Assembly: GCA_963575745.1 (NCBI GenBank) | Contig: CAUYUJ010000655.1 | Span: 47,033 to 111,032, forward strand | Direction of reading: 5' to 3' | Source of the DNA: Prorocentrum cordatum | Lineage: Eukaryota > Sar > Dinophyceae > Prorocentrales > Prorocentraceae | Length of the DNA: 64,000 bases | Part shown: piece after piece, positions 1 to 10,590 of the stretch | How positions within the stretch are numbered: position 1 is the stretch's first letter | Layout: the number at the start of each line of letters is the position of its first letter | The notes under the pieces: model-generated | Told to the model about the DNA's origin: nothing | The model's input: only the letters and a program-made list of their open reading frames with translations | The model's database searches: none | Program-made: the position numbers and the translations under genes

Positions 1-1240
1 GTTTCGTGGCAACATAGGGAGCTCCAACGAAGGCCCTAGCGCCACCGCCCGCATGCGTCACCCACGCCCATTCCAGCACACCTCTCACGCGTTTCGTGGC
101 CCCACAGGGAGCTCCACCGAAGGCCCCGATGCCGCTGCCCGCGTGCGTCGCCCACACTGATTTCGGCACACCCCTCACACATTTCGTGGTCTTATATGGA
201 GCTCCAACGAAAGCCCCAGTGCCACCGCCCGCGTGCGTCACCCACACAGATTTCTGCACACCCCTCACACGCTTCGTGGCCCCAAAGGGAGCTCCACCGA
301 AGGCCCCAGTGTCACCGCCTTTATGCATCACCCACGCCCATTCCCGCACACCGCTCACGCGCCCGTGGGAGCTCCGCAGGAGGCGCCAGTGCCACCGCCC
401 GTAGGCGTCACCCACACTGATTTGGGCACACCCCTTACACGTTTCGTGGCAACATAGGGAGCTCCAACGAAGGCCCTGGCGCCACCGCCCGCATGCGTCA
501 CCCACGCCCATTCCAGCACACCTCTCACGCGTTTCGTGGCCCCACAGGGGGCTCCACCGAAGGCCCCGATGCCACTGCCCGCATGCGTCGCCCACACTGA
601 TTTCGGCACACCCCTCACACATTTCGTGGTCTTGTATGGAGCTCCAACGAAAGCCCCAGTGCCACCGCCCGCGCGCGTCACCCACACAGATTTCTGCACA
701 CCCCTCACACGCTTCGTGGCCCCAAAGGGAGCTCCACCGAAGGCCCCAGCGTCACCGCCTTTATGCATCACCCACGCCCATTCCCGCACACCGCTCACGC
801 GCCCATGGGAGCTCCGCAGGAGGCGCCAGTGCCACCGCCCGTATGCGTCACACCCCTCACACGTTTCGTGGCCCTATAGGGAGCTCCAACGAAGGCCCTA
901 GTGCCACCGCCCGCATGCGTCACCCACCCCCATGCCAGCACACCCCTCACGCGTTTCGTGTCCCCATAGGGAGCTCCACCGAAGGCGCCAGTGGCTGCGT
1001 TCGCATGCGCCCACCGGACCCATTTCGGCACACCCATCACACGTTTCGCGGCCCCATAGGGAGCTCCACCGACGGCCCCTGTGGCTGCTTTCGCATGAGC
1101 CCACCGCACCTATTTCGGCACACCTCTCACACGCTTCGTGGTCCCATGGGAAGCTCCACCGACGGCCCCAGTGGCTGCGTTCGCACGCGCCTCCTTACAA
1201 ATGTTGGCACACCCCTCGCACGCTTCGTGGCCCTATAGCT
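1..1240 (+). repeat. 90-bp tandem array with 440-bp higher-order period
   Basis: About 13 tandem units, each built around TTTCGTGGCCCCATAGGGAG, GCTCCACCGAAGGCCCCAG and a GCATGCGTCACCCAC-like tail. Unit starts at 1, 91, 181, 271, then 441, 531, 621, 711 give a 90-bp period. The blocks 1-440 and 441-880 are nearly identical, including one short degenerate unit, so there is a five-unit higher-order repeat. Open frames across the array (for example 96-404, 355-798) exist only because the unit length is a multiple of three. The array is cut by the window start. Confidence 0.9.
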
Positions 1241-1930
1241 GAATACAACGACGGTGCTCACAACGACGGTGCTCACAACGACGGTCCTCCGAACACGTTG
1301 AATACAACGACGGTGCTCACAACTGCTCATGGTTGGGCCCTTCGCCAGGCGAGTGTACAACTTGAAGACCTGGGCGTCCCGTCGTGCCCCTGCCCCCCCC
1401 GTTTGCAGCAGCAGCGGGTCCCACTTGATATTTCTTTCCAATCTATTAAGTCATCGAGATCACGCGCGAGATTCCGATGACATGTACTTAAGGATCGGGC
1501 TCTCGCGTGGGGCATTTTTGCAATTATTGAGTCGCCGTGTTTTCGACACTGAGGAATCGGGCTCTCGCCCTGGACTTCTCAACGATCTACTGGGGAATCG
1601 TGCTGCCGTTCGAGACGTACTATCGGCCCGCCCGCCCAGCCCGCCTGTTAGGGCCCGCCCGCCCGACACACCCGTCTGGTTCTGCCGCTTGTCGTCCTGC
1701 TCCGAATCCCCCTCCTGCTAATCTCTCTCGAGCTCCATCCTTCTCCCGCCTGTCCCTTCCCTCCACACTCCCTCGCCCTGTGTCAGGGGCTGCGTCAACT
1801 ATACGCGGCATGTAAGAGAGGATGTACGATCAAAGACGAAGAGGACGGTTATCGAGGGTTCGGGATACACACGCTGTCCGACACGCGAGCATATGAGAGC
1901 GAACATTCTTAAAATGCTTGCTCAATTGCC
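1238..1930 (+). repeat. 3' flank block of composite repeat, copy 1
   Basis: The array is followed by short ACAACGACGGTGCTC repeats (1248-1325) and a long non-coding block. Its landmarks recur at 3735-4420 and/or 6810-7390: a TTGATATTTC-like stretch, TTCGACACTGAGGAATC (about 1545), GATCAAAGACGAAGA (about 1828) and ATCGAGGGTTCGGG (about 1852). No gene is seen here. Confidence 0.7.
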
Positions 1931-1944
1931 ACTTTAAACAAATA

Positions 1945-2110
1945 TGTATTATTGATCCCCTTCGGGCAACGCTTGCGTGTTTCAATTGAAGTGCCCCTCC
2001 CGCGGCTCGCACCTTGTGATTCCCCAACCATCCTGTGGTGTTGGGACTTCGGTTTGAAGAGGCGGTCCCCGCGTTCCTCCTTCCTCCTCCCCCTTCCTCA
2101 ATCCTCCCGT
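1945..2110 (+). repeat. 5' flank block of composite repeat, copy 1
   Basis: It contains TTCGGGCAACGCTTGCG (related to 6657-6673) and CCCAACCATCCTGTGGTG followed by a TTTGAAGAG-GCG motif and C/T-rich sequence. The second part recurs before the array at 17325-17440 and at 23640-23700, so it behaves as the conserved left boundary of the tandem arrays. Confidence 0.7.
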
Positions 2111-2111
2111 C

Positions 2112-3740
2112 GCCCCCTCTCACTTTGGCACACCCCTCACACGCTTCGTGGCCCCATGGGGAGCTCCACCGCAGGCCCCAGTGGCACCGCCCGCATGCGT
2201 CACCCCCACCCCCCCACCCAGTACAATGTTTCGTGGCCCCGTAAAGAGCTCCACCCAAGGCCTACATGGTACCGCCCGCATGCGTCATACCCCACCCAGT
2301 ACAACGCTTCGTGGCCCCATAAGGGGGCTCCACCAAAGGCCCCAGTGGCACCGCCGCACACGTCTCTCCCACCCATTACATCATTTCGTGGCCCTATAGG
2401 GAGCTCCACCGAAGGCCCCAGCGGCACCGCCCGCGTCACCCCCACCCAATACAGCGCTTCGTGAACTCCACCGTAGGCCGCAGTGGCACCGCCCGCACGC
2501 GTCACCCCCATCCAGTACAGCGCCGCTTCGTGGCCCCGTAGGGAGCTCCACCCAAGGCCCAAGTGCTACCGCCCGCATGCGTCACCCCCACCCAGTACAG
2601 CGTTTCGTGGCCCCACAGGGAGCTCCACCGAAGGCCCCAGTGGCACCGCCCGCATGCATCACTTCCACCCAGTACAGCGCTTCGTGGCCCCATAGGGAGC
2701 TCCACCGAAGGCCCCAGTGTCACCGCGCGCATTCGTTACCCCCACCCAGTACAGCGCTTCGTGGCCCCATAGGGGGCTCAACCGAAGGCCCGAGTGGCAC
2801 CTCCCGCATGCGTCACTCCCACCCAGCACAGCGGTTCGTGGCCCTACAGGGAGCTCCACCGAAGGCCCCAGTGGCACAGCCTGCATGCGTCACCCACAGC
2901 CAGTACAACGCTTCGTGGCCCCATGGGGAGCTCCACCGAAGGCCCCAGTGCCACCGCCTGCATGCGTCCCCCCCGCCCAATACAGCGCTTCGTGGCCTCA
3001 TAAGGGGGCTCCACCAAAGGCCCCAGTGGCACCGCCTGCATGCTTCCCCCCCGCCCAGTACAGCGCTTCGTGGCCCCATAGGGAGCTCCACCTTAGGCTC
3101 CAGTGCCACTGCCCGCATGCGCCACCCCCACCCAGTAAAGCGCTTCGTGGCCATATAGGGAGCTCCACCGAACTCCCCAGTGGCACCGGGCACCGCCCGC
3201 ATGCGTCACCACCCACCCAGTACAGCGTTTCGTGGCCCCACACGGAGCTCCACCGAAAGCCGCAGTGGCACCACCCGCATGCGTCACCCCCATCCAGTAC
3301 AGCGTTTCGTGGCCTCCTGTGGAGCGGGAGCTCCACCCAAGGCCTAAATGCCACTGCCCGCCTGCGTCACCCCCACCCAGTGCAGCGGCTCGTGGCCTCA
3401 TAGGGAGGTCCACCGAAGGCACCAGTTGCGGTGTTCGCATGCGCCCCCCCAATCCAGCACAGCGCTTCGTGCCCTTATGGGGAGCTGTATCGAAGGCCCG
3501 GTGGCTGTACTCGCATGCGCTGCCCCCGCCCATTACATTGTTTCGTTGCCCCATAGGGAGCTCCACCGAAGGCCCCAGTGGCGGCCCCGCCCCACTGCGG
3601 CGCACCCCTCACATTTTTCGCGGCCCCGTAGTGCGCTCCGCCTAAATAAAGCACGAGTGGCAGCGCCCACATGGCGGCCAGCCGCACATCGGCACACCCT
3701 TCGCATGCTTCGTGGCCCCGTGTGGAGATCCCCCGAAGGC
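2112..3740 (+). repeat. 77-bp tandem array of the same satellite family
   Basis: About 20 units of the family seen at 1-1240, here mostly with a 77-bp period (starts at 2679, 2756, 2833) because the tail is the shorter CACCCCCACCCAGTACAGC. Units drift towards the 3' end and switch to GTGTTCGCATGCGC tails near 3430-3700. There is no coding sequence; the overlapping frames on both strands are products of the repeat. Confidence 0.9.
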
Positions 3741-4169
3741 GATACCCGCAACGACGGTACTCAGAACTGCATGCGGCTAGGTCTTTCACCAGGATAAGTT
3801 CAAGGGGGAGTCTTGACCTTCAGATTGGGCCCATGGCACCCAGTTTACAGCAACGACTCCCGCCTGATATTTCTGCACAACGTATCCAAGAATAGCGATC
3901 CGGCTCGGACATCTATGCGATGTATCCAGGATTCGCGTTCTCGTTGCCAGTTTCCTCGCTTTTCATTTACGAGTCGTTTCCTCGCCGCTTTGGAGTCGCT
4001 CTTTCGCTCGAGACTTCCTCATCATTTGTTCAGGAGCCGCTCTCTCGCTTAAGACTTCCTTGCCGTCCCCTCTTGCGAATCCCGCTCGTCCTCCATCGCT
4101 TTTATCAATGTTTCTTTCCCTTTTGCCCCCTTCCCTCCTCCCAGCCTCCCCCCGCTCTCTTCTTCCTCG

Positions 4170-4200
<31 letters not shown>

Positions 4201-4420
4201 GATTTTGTTTTTTCTCTCTCTCTCTCTCTCTCTCCGCCTCTGTCTATTATATGCTCCTTATGTTTTTCCTGCTGGGCCGCGCCAATTGCGCGTGGCAGTG
4301 AAGAAAGAGTCCCCCCAAAGGGGGCACGACCAAAGACGAAATGAGCAGATATCGAGGGGTTGGGAAAACATGCTGGTTTGCACGCGCGCATATTCGAGCA
4401 GGCAGTCTTACAGTAATCGT
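3735..4420 (+). repeat. 3' flank block of composite repeat, copy 2, with (TC)n
   Basis: It begins with a GATACCCGCAACGACGGTAC motif like the 3' end of array 1. It then shares with copies 1 and 3 a CTGATATTTC stretch (3856), a TTCCTTGCC(G/A)(T/C)CCCCTC stretch (about 4047, compare 7106), GACCAAAGACGAA (4328) and ATCGAGGGGTTGGG (4352). A (TC)n microsatellite lies at 4172-4235. No gene is seen. Confidence 0.65.
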
Positions 4421-4671
4421 GGTTGCTGGTGTCGAATTCTCACGTCTGAAGAATACCCCTCATCCTACGTGGGGTTCGTGCTTTCTATGGCCCCTTCCCG
4501 CGCAGTAGAACCTCACCTTTTCTTTCCCCTCTTCTTTCACATTCAGAATCATCACCACGCTATCAGCACAATCCCCATCGTGACCACCGGCCAGCGCCAT
4601 CACCACGCCACGCCTGCACACTCACCATCAACTTTCCCGCGCGCACGAACTCACACACGTTCGCACAATCA
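4421..4671. other. no gene seen
   Basis: Mixed sequence with CACCAC-rich stretches between two repeat blocks. No convincing coding bias, RNA gene or repeat unit was recognised. Confidence 0.5.
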
Positions 4672-5190
4672 CCTTGAGGAGGTCTCGAGCGGGAACTTCG
4701 TCTGTGCGTGAATCGCGAGGAGGTCTCGAGCGGAAGGCCCCCCCCCTTGTATGGTCCCCGCCTTCACGTTCGAGCCCGAGGCGGCCGTCGGACAACCATG
4801 TTAAAACACAGGTTTGGTGACATTTGGGGGCCTGCATCCCAAGCAAATGTCGAGCGGGAACTGGGAGGACGTCTCGGGCGCCGATTCGTCCGTGAGCGAT
4901 CCACGGGGGGGTCTCGAGTCGAGCGAGAGCACCCCCCCTCCTCCCCTTATGGGGTCCCCGCCTCCAGGTTCGCATCCGAATCCGCCATCGGAGACTTGTA
5001 GTCTGGTGCCACCTGAGAGCCTGCGTGCCGAGGAAGCCTTGAGCGGGGGCGCCATTCCTGGGCAAGTTGCGAGGATGTGTCGGGCCGGGGCCTCGTCGGT
5101 CAGTTTGTCGCGAGGAAGTCTTGAGCGGGACCCCCCTCCCTATGGGGTCCCCGCCGTACGTTCGTAACTTGAGGCGGCCATCGGGATACC
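4672..5190 (+). repeat. about 200-bp imperfect tandem repeat, three copies
   Basis: Three degenerate copies share GAGGAGGTCTCGAGCGG or close variants, then a C-run, then TATGGGGTCCCCGCC, then a GAGGCGGCCATCGG-like end. The copies are centred near 4750, 4950 and 5150. The intervening sequences are not alike enough to align by eye. No gene is supported. Confidence 0.6.
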
Positions 5191-5531
5191 GGGAACCCGA
5201 ATCCCGAAGCAGGCTCGAATCGGCGCGTTGTTCCTGTGTAACTTGACACCATGTCGCGGACGTTCGCCTGTAAGTGAATCGACCGTGGTGGTGATCAAGA
5301 CTGGAGCGGGCGGCAGCAGAAGGCGAAGCGAGGGCGCACGACGGGTAGAAGAAGAAAGGTGGCGGAGGAGGGGGGAGAACGGACGGCGGAGAAAAACCGC
5401 TTCTTGGTCGCTGTCATGGGCACGCCCTAGGGCTTCACGGTGACCGAACATCACACATCAGCTATCGTCGAGATGTCCTGAAACATTGGGGAATCGTCAT
5501 CCTTTCCCTCCTCTCCGGTGCTCCTTTTCTC
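5191..5531. other. no gene seen
   Basis: GC-rich spacer between the 200-bp repeat and the minus-strand coding region. It contains a short purine-rich tract (about 5320-5395). It may hold the 3' untranslated part of the minus-strand gene, but nothing in the sequence proves this. Confidence 0.4.
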
Positions 5532-6244
5532 TCAGTTCTCCCCCCTCGCCTTCCTCCTGAGCTGCTGGTGCAGGGCGACGAAGGCGCTGGCGACTGCGGC
5601 GAGGCCGAGGCGCGGGCGCGGAGCTTGCTCATTTTCAGGCCCAGCGAGCAGAAGCTCACGTGGCAGAGCTCGTGGCCGTACGTCGTGCGCCGCTTGGGGT
5701 TCACCCTGACGCACGCGTCGTACCTAACCTTCACGTTGTCGCAGGGCCAAACGTTGCGCCAGAGAGGAATACTCTTGCCGCACGGGCATGTCGAACGACC
5801 AGCGGCGGCTGAACGTTCGCCACGCGCCACGCGCATCATGTTGTCCCGCGCCACGCGCCAGGGCGCCTGCCGCGCGTCATGCTTTTCATGCGCCACGCGC
5901 GTGCGGAACACGGTGGTCCTGCGGCCGCCCCCGCACGGTTCCTGGAGCGCGTGCCGCCGAGTTCCCTGCGGGAGGCGCTCCGGGATTTCGATTAGAAAGC
6001 AGAGGGCTTCAGAATTTCGGCGGAGCACGTCGCGGCCGAGTTGGGCATCGCGCTGCCTCCCTCTGGCGGCCGGCGGCGCCCGCTCAATGCTCGCGGGGTC
6101 GTCCCAACGGCGTGCTCCCGCGCCCCAGCGGCCCGCGCGGCTGTCCCGACGACCTGGTCTGCAGGCTTGCACCGGCGGCTCCGCGATCTGGCAATTGGAG
6201 AGCGCGCAAATGTTGGATGAAGCGGCGACGGCGCCGAAAAACAA
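5532..6244 (-). CDS. probable coding region, unrecognised Cys/His-rich protein
   Basis: A minus-strand frame opens with ATG near 6244 and stays open to about 5462. Third codon positions are strongly G/C, best from about 5980 down to 5560, and the opposite strand lacks this bias. The middle of the protein carries TCPCGKSIPLW, then WPCDNVKVRYDACVRV, then YGHELCHVSFC. These cysteines and histidines could bind a metal, although I recognise no named family. The Ser/Pro/Arg-rich tail after SKLRARA is less convincing and may be intron or UTR. The segment 5820-5900 contains CGCGTGGCG-like repeats, so part of the frame could be repeat-derived. Start and end are uncertain and introns are possible. No neighbour suggests a role. 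Confidence 0.45.
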
Positions 6245-6319
6245 TCAACACGCGCGCCTCGGCCATCGGGAAAGGGAGGCGCGCGAAGGGAAGGGGCACG
6301 AAGAGGACACGAAGTTGGA

Positions 6320-6600
6320 AAAGGAAAAGGATGGGTGAGGAGGAGGAGGAGAAGGGAAAGACGGATGATAGGTTGATGCTTAGGATTCTGATTCTGGTTA
6401 CGGTTATGTTTATGATTATGATGGTGAAGGCGACCATGGTGATGATGATGATGACGACGAGGAGGAGGAGGACGAGGAAGAGGAGGATGTGGAAAAGAAG
6501 GAGAAACGAGGAAGAGAAGGAGGAGGAGGAGGAACAGGCCAAGCAGTGGGCAAGAGCAAGGCATCCGCCAAAACCAAGAGGAAAGGGCGAGGGGCAAGCT
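6320..6600 (+). repeat. purine-rich GGA/GATGAT low-complexity tract
   Basis: GAGGAGGAGGAG and GATGATGATGATGAC runs give long frames on both strands (K/R/E/M-rich on plus, P/H-rich on minus). These are compositional artefacts. Confidence 0.8.
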
Positions 6601-6639
6601 AAACTGATTCTCGCGTGGGGCCCCACCGTATGGATAATG

Positions 6640-7390
6640 GTTGTTGATCCACCATTCGGGCAACATGCGTTTTTTTCATTGAGGCGCACCTCCCAGAGCT
6701 CACATTTTTTTTACCGAGGGAAGGCGTGGGGTTCCGGTTGCACCTTCGGCCCCAGGTTTGGAACAAGTGCGGCTGCCGTTTGATGCTTTCTTCACACATG
6801 ATTCAACACCGCGCTCTCGTGCGGAGCTTCCTCACACTTGATATTCGCAATTAATTGAGCCCGCGCGCCTTCGACACTGAGGAATCAGGCTCTCGCTTCG
6901 GATTTCCCCGCGATGTATTGGGGAACCGCGTTCTCGCTCAAGATTTCTTCGCGACCCATGCAGGAGCGACGCTTCAGTGACCCGCCCGTTCGGCCCTGTG
7001 GCTTGAAACTTCCCCATTGTTTATCCACGAATCGTGTTGCTGCGTTTTCCATTCGCGCTTTTATTCGATTCCGGCAGGAACCGCGATCTCGCTTGAGACT
7101 TCCTTGCCACCCCCTCTTGCTAAGCCTTTTTTGCAAATCCCTCTCGTCATCCATCCCTGTCCTCCATCTGTCCTTCCCCCTTGCCAATCCCTTCCTCTTC
7201 GCTCTGTCCCTTCTCATTATTTCCTGTTCTCCCTGTGTTTGGGGTTGTGCCAATTACACGTCGCACGGAAGGATGAGATCCATCAAAGGGGGAACGATCA
7301 AAATCTAAGTGGGTGGGTATCGAGGGTTTGGGTCATACGCGTTGGTCGAAACGCGAGCATCAGTGAGCGAACGGTCTTCCAATGATTGTA
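6640..7390 (+). repeat. composite repeat copy 3 (flank blocks without array)
   Basis: TTCGGGCAACATGCG (6657) matches the 5' block at 1965. TTCGACACTGAGGAATC (about 6872) is identical to that at about 1545. CTTCCTTGCCACCCCCTC (7105), GATCAAAATCTAAG (7297) and ATCGAGGGTTTGGG (7319) match copies 1 and 2. The tandem array expected between the 5' and 3' blocks is absent, so this copy either lost it or never had it. Confidence 0.65.
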
Positions 7391-7394
7391 GTTG

Positions 7395-7480
7395 TCCCCC
7401 CCGCGACCCACCCGCCCCCTTCCCCGCAACCCACCGCGCGACCCACCCGCGACCTACCCGCGAACCGCCCCGCGCCCGCC
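7395..7480 (+). repeat. short ACCCACCCGCG repeats
   Basis: Degenerate CGCGACCCACCCGC units of about 11-13 bp form a C-rich minisatellite. It is non-coding. Confidence 0.6.
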
Positions 7481-7679
7481 CCATCACTCTTATCCGCAAT
7501 TGCGGGGCGGCGCGTCGAATTTTTATCCCCGTCAGGCGTTGCCGCGTGACGCGTGCTGTAGAATAGTCTGTGTGTGTCGGTTTCACAGCGCCGCACGACG
7601 AGCAAAGTCCACGATCGAGGGTCTTCGGCAGAGTTTATCACTTTCCGCTGCGATCACTGAGCATTCATTGGGAATCCCG

Positions 7680-8010
7680 GGCATGCGGGCGGGCGGACGG
7701 CCGGGCGGGTGTGCGAACGTTCGGGCGGGCGAGTGTTCAGGCGGGCGCGCGGCCACGCGAGCGTGCGGGCGGGCGGGCGGGCGCGCGGGCGCGCGGCCTG
7801 GCGGGCGCGCGAGCGAATTGGCGCGCGGGCGGGCGGGCGAACGGGCGGGCGGGCGACTTGGCGGGCGACCGGACGGGCGACCGGATGGGCGGCTTCAGGG
7901 GCGTGTGGGCGGGCGAATGAGCGACCGCGCGGGCGGGCGGCGGACGGGCAGGCGCGCAAGCTGGCAGGAGTTCGCGGTCGCGCGGGTTGGAGTGCGGGCG
8001 TGCGGGCGGT
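7680..8010 (+). repeat. GGGCGGGC low-complexity array
   Basis: Runs of GCGGGCGGGCG with occasional A or T. They yield Arg/Gly/Ala-rich frames on plus and Pro/Ala/Arg-rich frames on minus, which I reject as genes. Confidence 0.85.
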
Positions 8011-8019
8011 GGTTTGTAG

Positions 8020-8190
8020 TGGTCGACGTCGCTGTCGTCGAAGTCGTCGTTGCACTCGCCGTCGCCGTCGCTGTCGCCGTCGTCGTCGTCGTCGCCGGTT
8101 TCGTCGTCGTTCTCGTCGTCGTTCTCGTCGTCGTTCCCGTCGTCGTTGTCGTCGCCGTCGTCGGCGTCGGCGTTGTGGTTTCGGCGTCGT
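8020..8190 (+). repeat. (TCG)n / (GTC)n trinucleotide array
   Basis: Imperfect TCGTCGTCG repeats with GCC and TTC interruptions, read as poly-Val or poly-Arg on plus and poly-Asp or Thr on minus. Microsatellite. Confidence 0.85.
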
Positions 8191-8254
8191 CGCTGAGCAA
8201 TTTTCTGCTTGCCGCCCTTGTCGAGCACAGACGAATCTTGTTGGTGTCGCCCCT

Positions 8255-9220
8255 CCTTGCGCTGCCACGTGCCGAGTGGAACCATGTGTTTCCGCTTCCT
8301 GCGTTGCCACGTGGCGAGGCGAGCAGAATTATATCTATTGTTCGCCCCCCGGAGCCTTGCTACTTCACGGGTAGAGCATTACACGAAAGTGTTGCCCCTC
8401 TTGGCGCTGCCATCAGGCGAATGTAAGCGGGCTGGCGCGCGCGCAGGCGGGCGGGCGGGCGGGCGAGCGGGCGGGCGGGCGCGCCTGCACGCGGGCTGGC
8501 GTGCGGACGTGCGGGCGATGGTTGGTGGTCGTCGTGGTCGTCGTCGTCTTCGTCGCCGCCGCCGTCGTCGTCGCTGTTGTTTTCGTCGTCGTTCTCGTCG
8601 TCGTCGTCGTTTTCGTCGGCGTTTTCGTCGCCGTCGCCGTGGTCGTCGTCATGTTTGTCGTCTTCGGCGCTGTCGTCGAATAAACATGTGTTGCCGCCAT
8701 TGTGACAAACAGTCGAATATTATATGTGTCGCACCTCCGTGCGTGACTACGTGATGAGTAGAACATGCTTCCTTGCGGTGACACCTGACGAAAATGGGCA
8801 CGTTTTCCGCATCCTCGTGTTGCCACGTCGCGAGTAGAGTTGAACATTGTGTTTCCGCCCCAGGCGTTGCCACGAGACGTACAGAGAAAGGTCAAACTAG
8901 TGTGGGTTCCCATGCGTTTCACGTGGCGAGTAGAGTGACATGTAGCCCACCCTTTGCCTAACGACATTATGGGGGGCCATCGGATTTCTTGAGTACGGGC
9001 TTTGAGGATTCAGAAGCTTTCTGGCGGGCCGCTTGGTTCCTGCGTAGCCGTGTGATGGGTAGAAAAGAGTTGGTTCCGCCCGCCCCTATGCGTTGCCACG
9101 TGCCAGGTACAGTAGAATAGTTCGCTTTCCGCCCACAGTGTTGCCATGTGGGGACAATAATGAGACAGACTTGTGCTCGCTCCATTAAGCGTTGCCGTGT
9201 GTCTAGTAAAATCCAATATG
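8255..9220 (+). repeat. dispersed GCGTTGCCACGTGGCGAG repeat block
   Basis: At least eight imperfect copies of a unit containing GCGTTGCCACGTGGCGAGTA followed by a G/A-rich linker and TTCCGCCCC (for example near 8262, 8302, 8815, 8867, 8915, 9088, 9137, 9186), with roughly 50-65 bp spacing. The block is interrupted by a GGGCGGGC stretch (8425-8515) and a (GTC)n stretch (8525-8690). No gene is supported. Confidence 0.65.
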
Positions 9221-9239
9221 CTGTGTCATCATATGGTCT

Positions 9240-9720
9240 GTTCTGTCAAGGTGCGGTATGGTATGCTTGGTTATGTGTTTATGTGTTGTGCTACGTCATA
9301 TTATGATATGCCGTCTTCTGCTATGTTATGATGTATGGTGTTATGGGATGCTCTACTTTGTCACGACATTGCTATGCTATGTTCTGTCATTGTCTGTCAT
9401 GCTCGTGTTCTGTTCTGGCATGTTCTGGTGTGTCATTTTGTGTTATGTTGTGTTCGTCGTCGCTATGCTCTGATGTCATGGTATGATATGTAGTGCGATG
9501 CTGTGTTATGATATGGCATGGTATGTCAAGGTGTGTTATGAGATGTTAATGTTGTGGCGTGTCGTCGTATGTGCTGTCATATGATGCTCTGTTGTATTAT
9601 GCGATGTTATGATTTGTTCTACTTTGTCATGGTATCGATATGGTATGGTATGTCCTATTATGTCATGATGTGCTCCGTTGTAGTATGTTATGGTATGCCA
9701 TGTTGTGTTGTGTTCTGTCG
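9240..9720 (+). repeat. ATG/TATG low-complexity array
   Basis: About 480 bp composed of TATG, TGTT and ATGTTATGGTATG words without a strict period. The composition is unlike the flanks (low C). Open frames are artefacts. Confidence 0.75.
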
Positions 9721-9736
9721 TGTTCGTCGAGCGGGC

Positions 9737-9997
9737 GAGGCGGGACACCCAGGACTCTCGAGGATCATCGGGACAACTTCGGGTCTGGCGGCTGCGGTGT
9801 GCAGGGTGGGGTTTGCCCGGCGCGAGGCGGGATATCCGAGACTCTCGGGGATCATCGGGACAACTTGGGGTCTGGCGACCGCGTTATGCAGGGTGGGGTT
9901 GGCCGGGCGCGAGGCGGGACACCCAGGATTCTCGGGGATCATCTGGACAATTTGAGGTCCTGGCGGCCGCGGTATGCAGGCTGGGATTGACCGGGGG
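9737..9997 (+). repeat. 87-bp tandem repeat, three copies
   Basis: Copies start at 9737, 9824 and 9911, each with GAGGCGGGACACCCAGGA, CTCGGGGATCATCGGGACAA and a GCAGGGTGGGGTT-like end. As 87 is divisible by three, the copies create a repeated protein frame on both strands. No other coding signal is seen. Confidence 0.85.
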
Positions 9998-10339
9998 GGC
10001 ATGTTCTTGAAATCTATCAACCCCAGCCTGTCGGGTGGGGAAAAAAAGAAACGGGAGCAGGGGGGGCTTGCAACTGTAGAGGTAAAACGGAAGGGGAGAG
10101 GAGCTTGCAGGGGCCGCAGGAAGAGGAGGGGAGCGCTTCCAGCAGGGGCGCTGAAGTAGGGGAGGGGGGGGAGTTTCCGGAGCGCGATAGAGGGGTGGAG
10201 AGGGGCTTCCAACTGGGGGGGTGCAAAGGAGGGTGGGTGGCGAAGGCCCCCCCCCCTTTGCTCGCTCTCCCGTGGCGCGCTCTCCTATCTTTGGGGGTCC
10301 TCTTGGGCCGTCGTTGGACCCTGTGGTGTGTTGGTTAGC
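9998..10339. other. G-rich spacer, no gene seen
   Basis: Purine-rich sequence with G-runs. It resembles the G-rich satellite of 62570-63000 in composition but shares no clear unit with it. Confidence 0.4.
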
Positions 10340-10590
10340 TTGCCTTGGGGCCACCTGGGAGGCCTCTGGGGCTGTCTTGGGGCGTCTGGAGCTCGAGAAG
10401 GCGAGAACGCGAAAATGCATTAAACACAAATGTACGGGAAATCAGTGTGCGATGCCTCTGGAGGCCCTCGTGGGTGTCCTCTACTATTAGTCCTCTTGGA
10501 CTGTCGTGAGGGCCTCTTGGGCCGTCTTGAGGGCCTCTTGTACTAAATTGTTTTGAGGGCAATGTTTGGGCGTCTTGGGGCCACCTTGAG
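10340..10590 (+). repeat. CTTGGG-type array with A-rich spacer
   Basis: Degenerate 10-13 bp units of the type CTTGGGGCC(G/A)TCTTGG. An embedded non-repeat spacer (about 10388-10450) reads GGAGCTCGAGAAGGCGAGAA then an AT-richer stretch. The same spacer type appears in the arrays at 13.8, 14.1, 14.76, 32.7 and 63.3 kb. Confidence 0.7.

Noticed and set aside
2112-3740. CRISPR-like regular repeats
   Set aside because: The units are contiguous 77-bp satellites without unique spacers, in eukaryotic-type DNA.
7654-8426. Arg/Gly and Arg/Val-rich frames at 7.4-8.7 kb
   Set aside because: GGGCGGGC and GTC arrays are open in nearly all frames; there is no Met context, domain or codon bias independent of the repeat.
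9554-10010. Repeat-encoded proteins over the 87-bp tandem units
   Set aside because: The period is divisible by three, so repeats keep any frame open; there is no coding signal outside the repeat.
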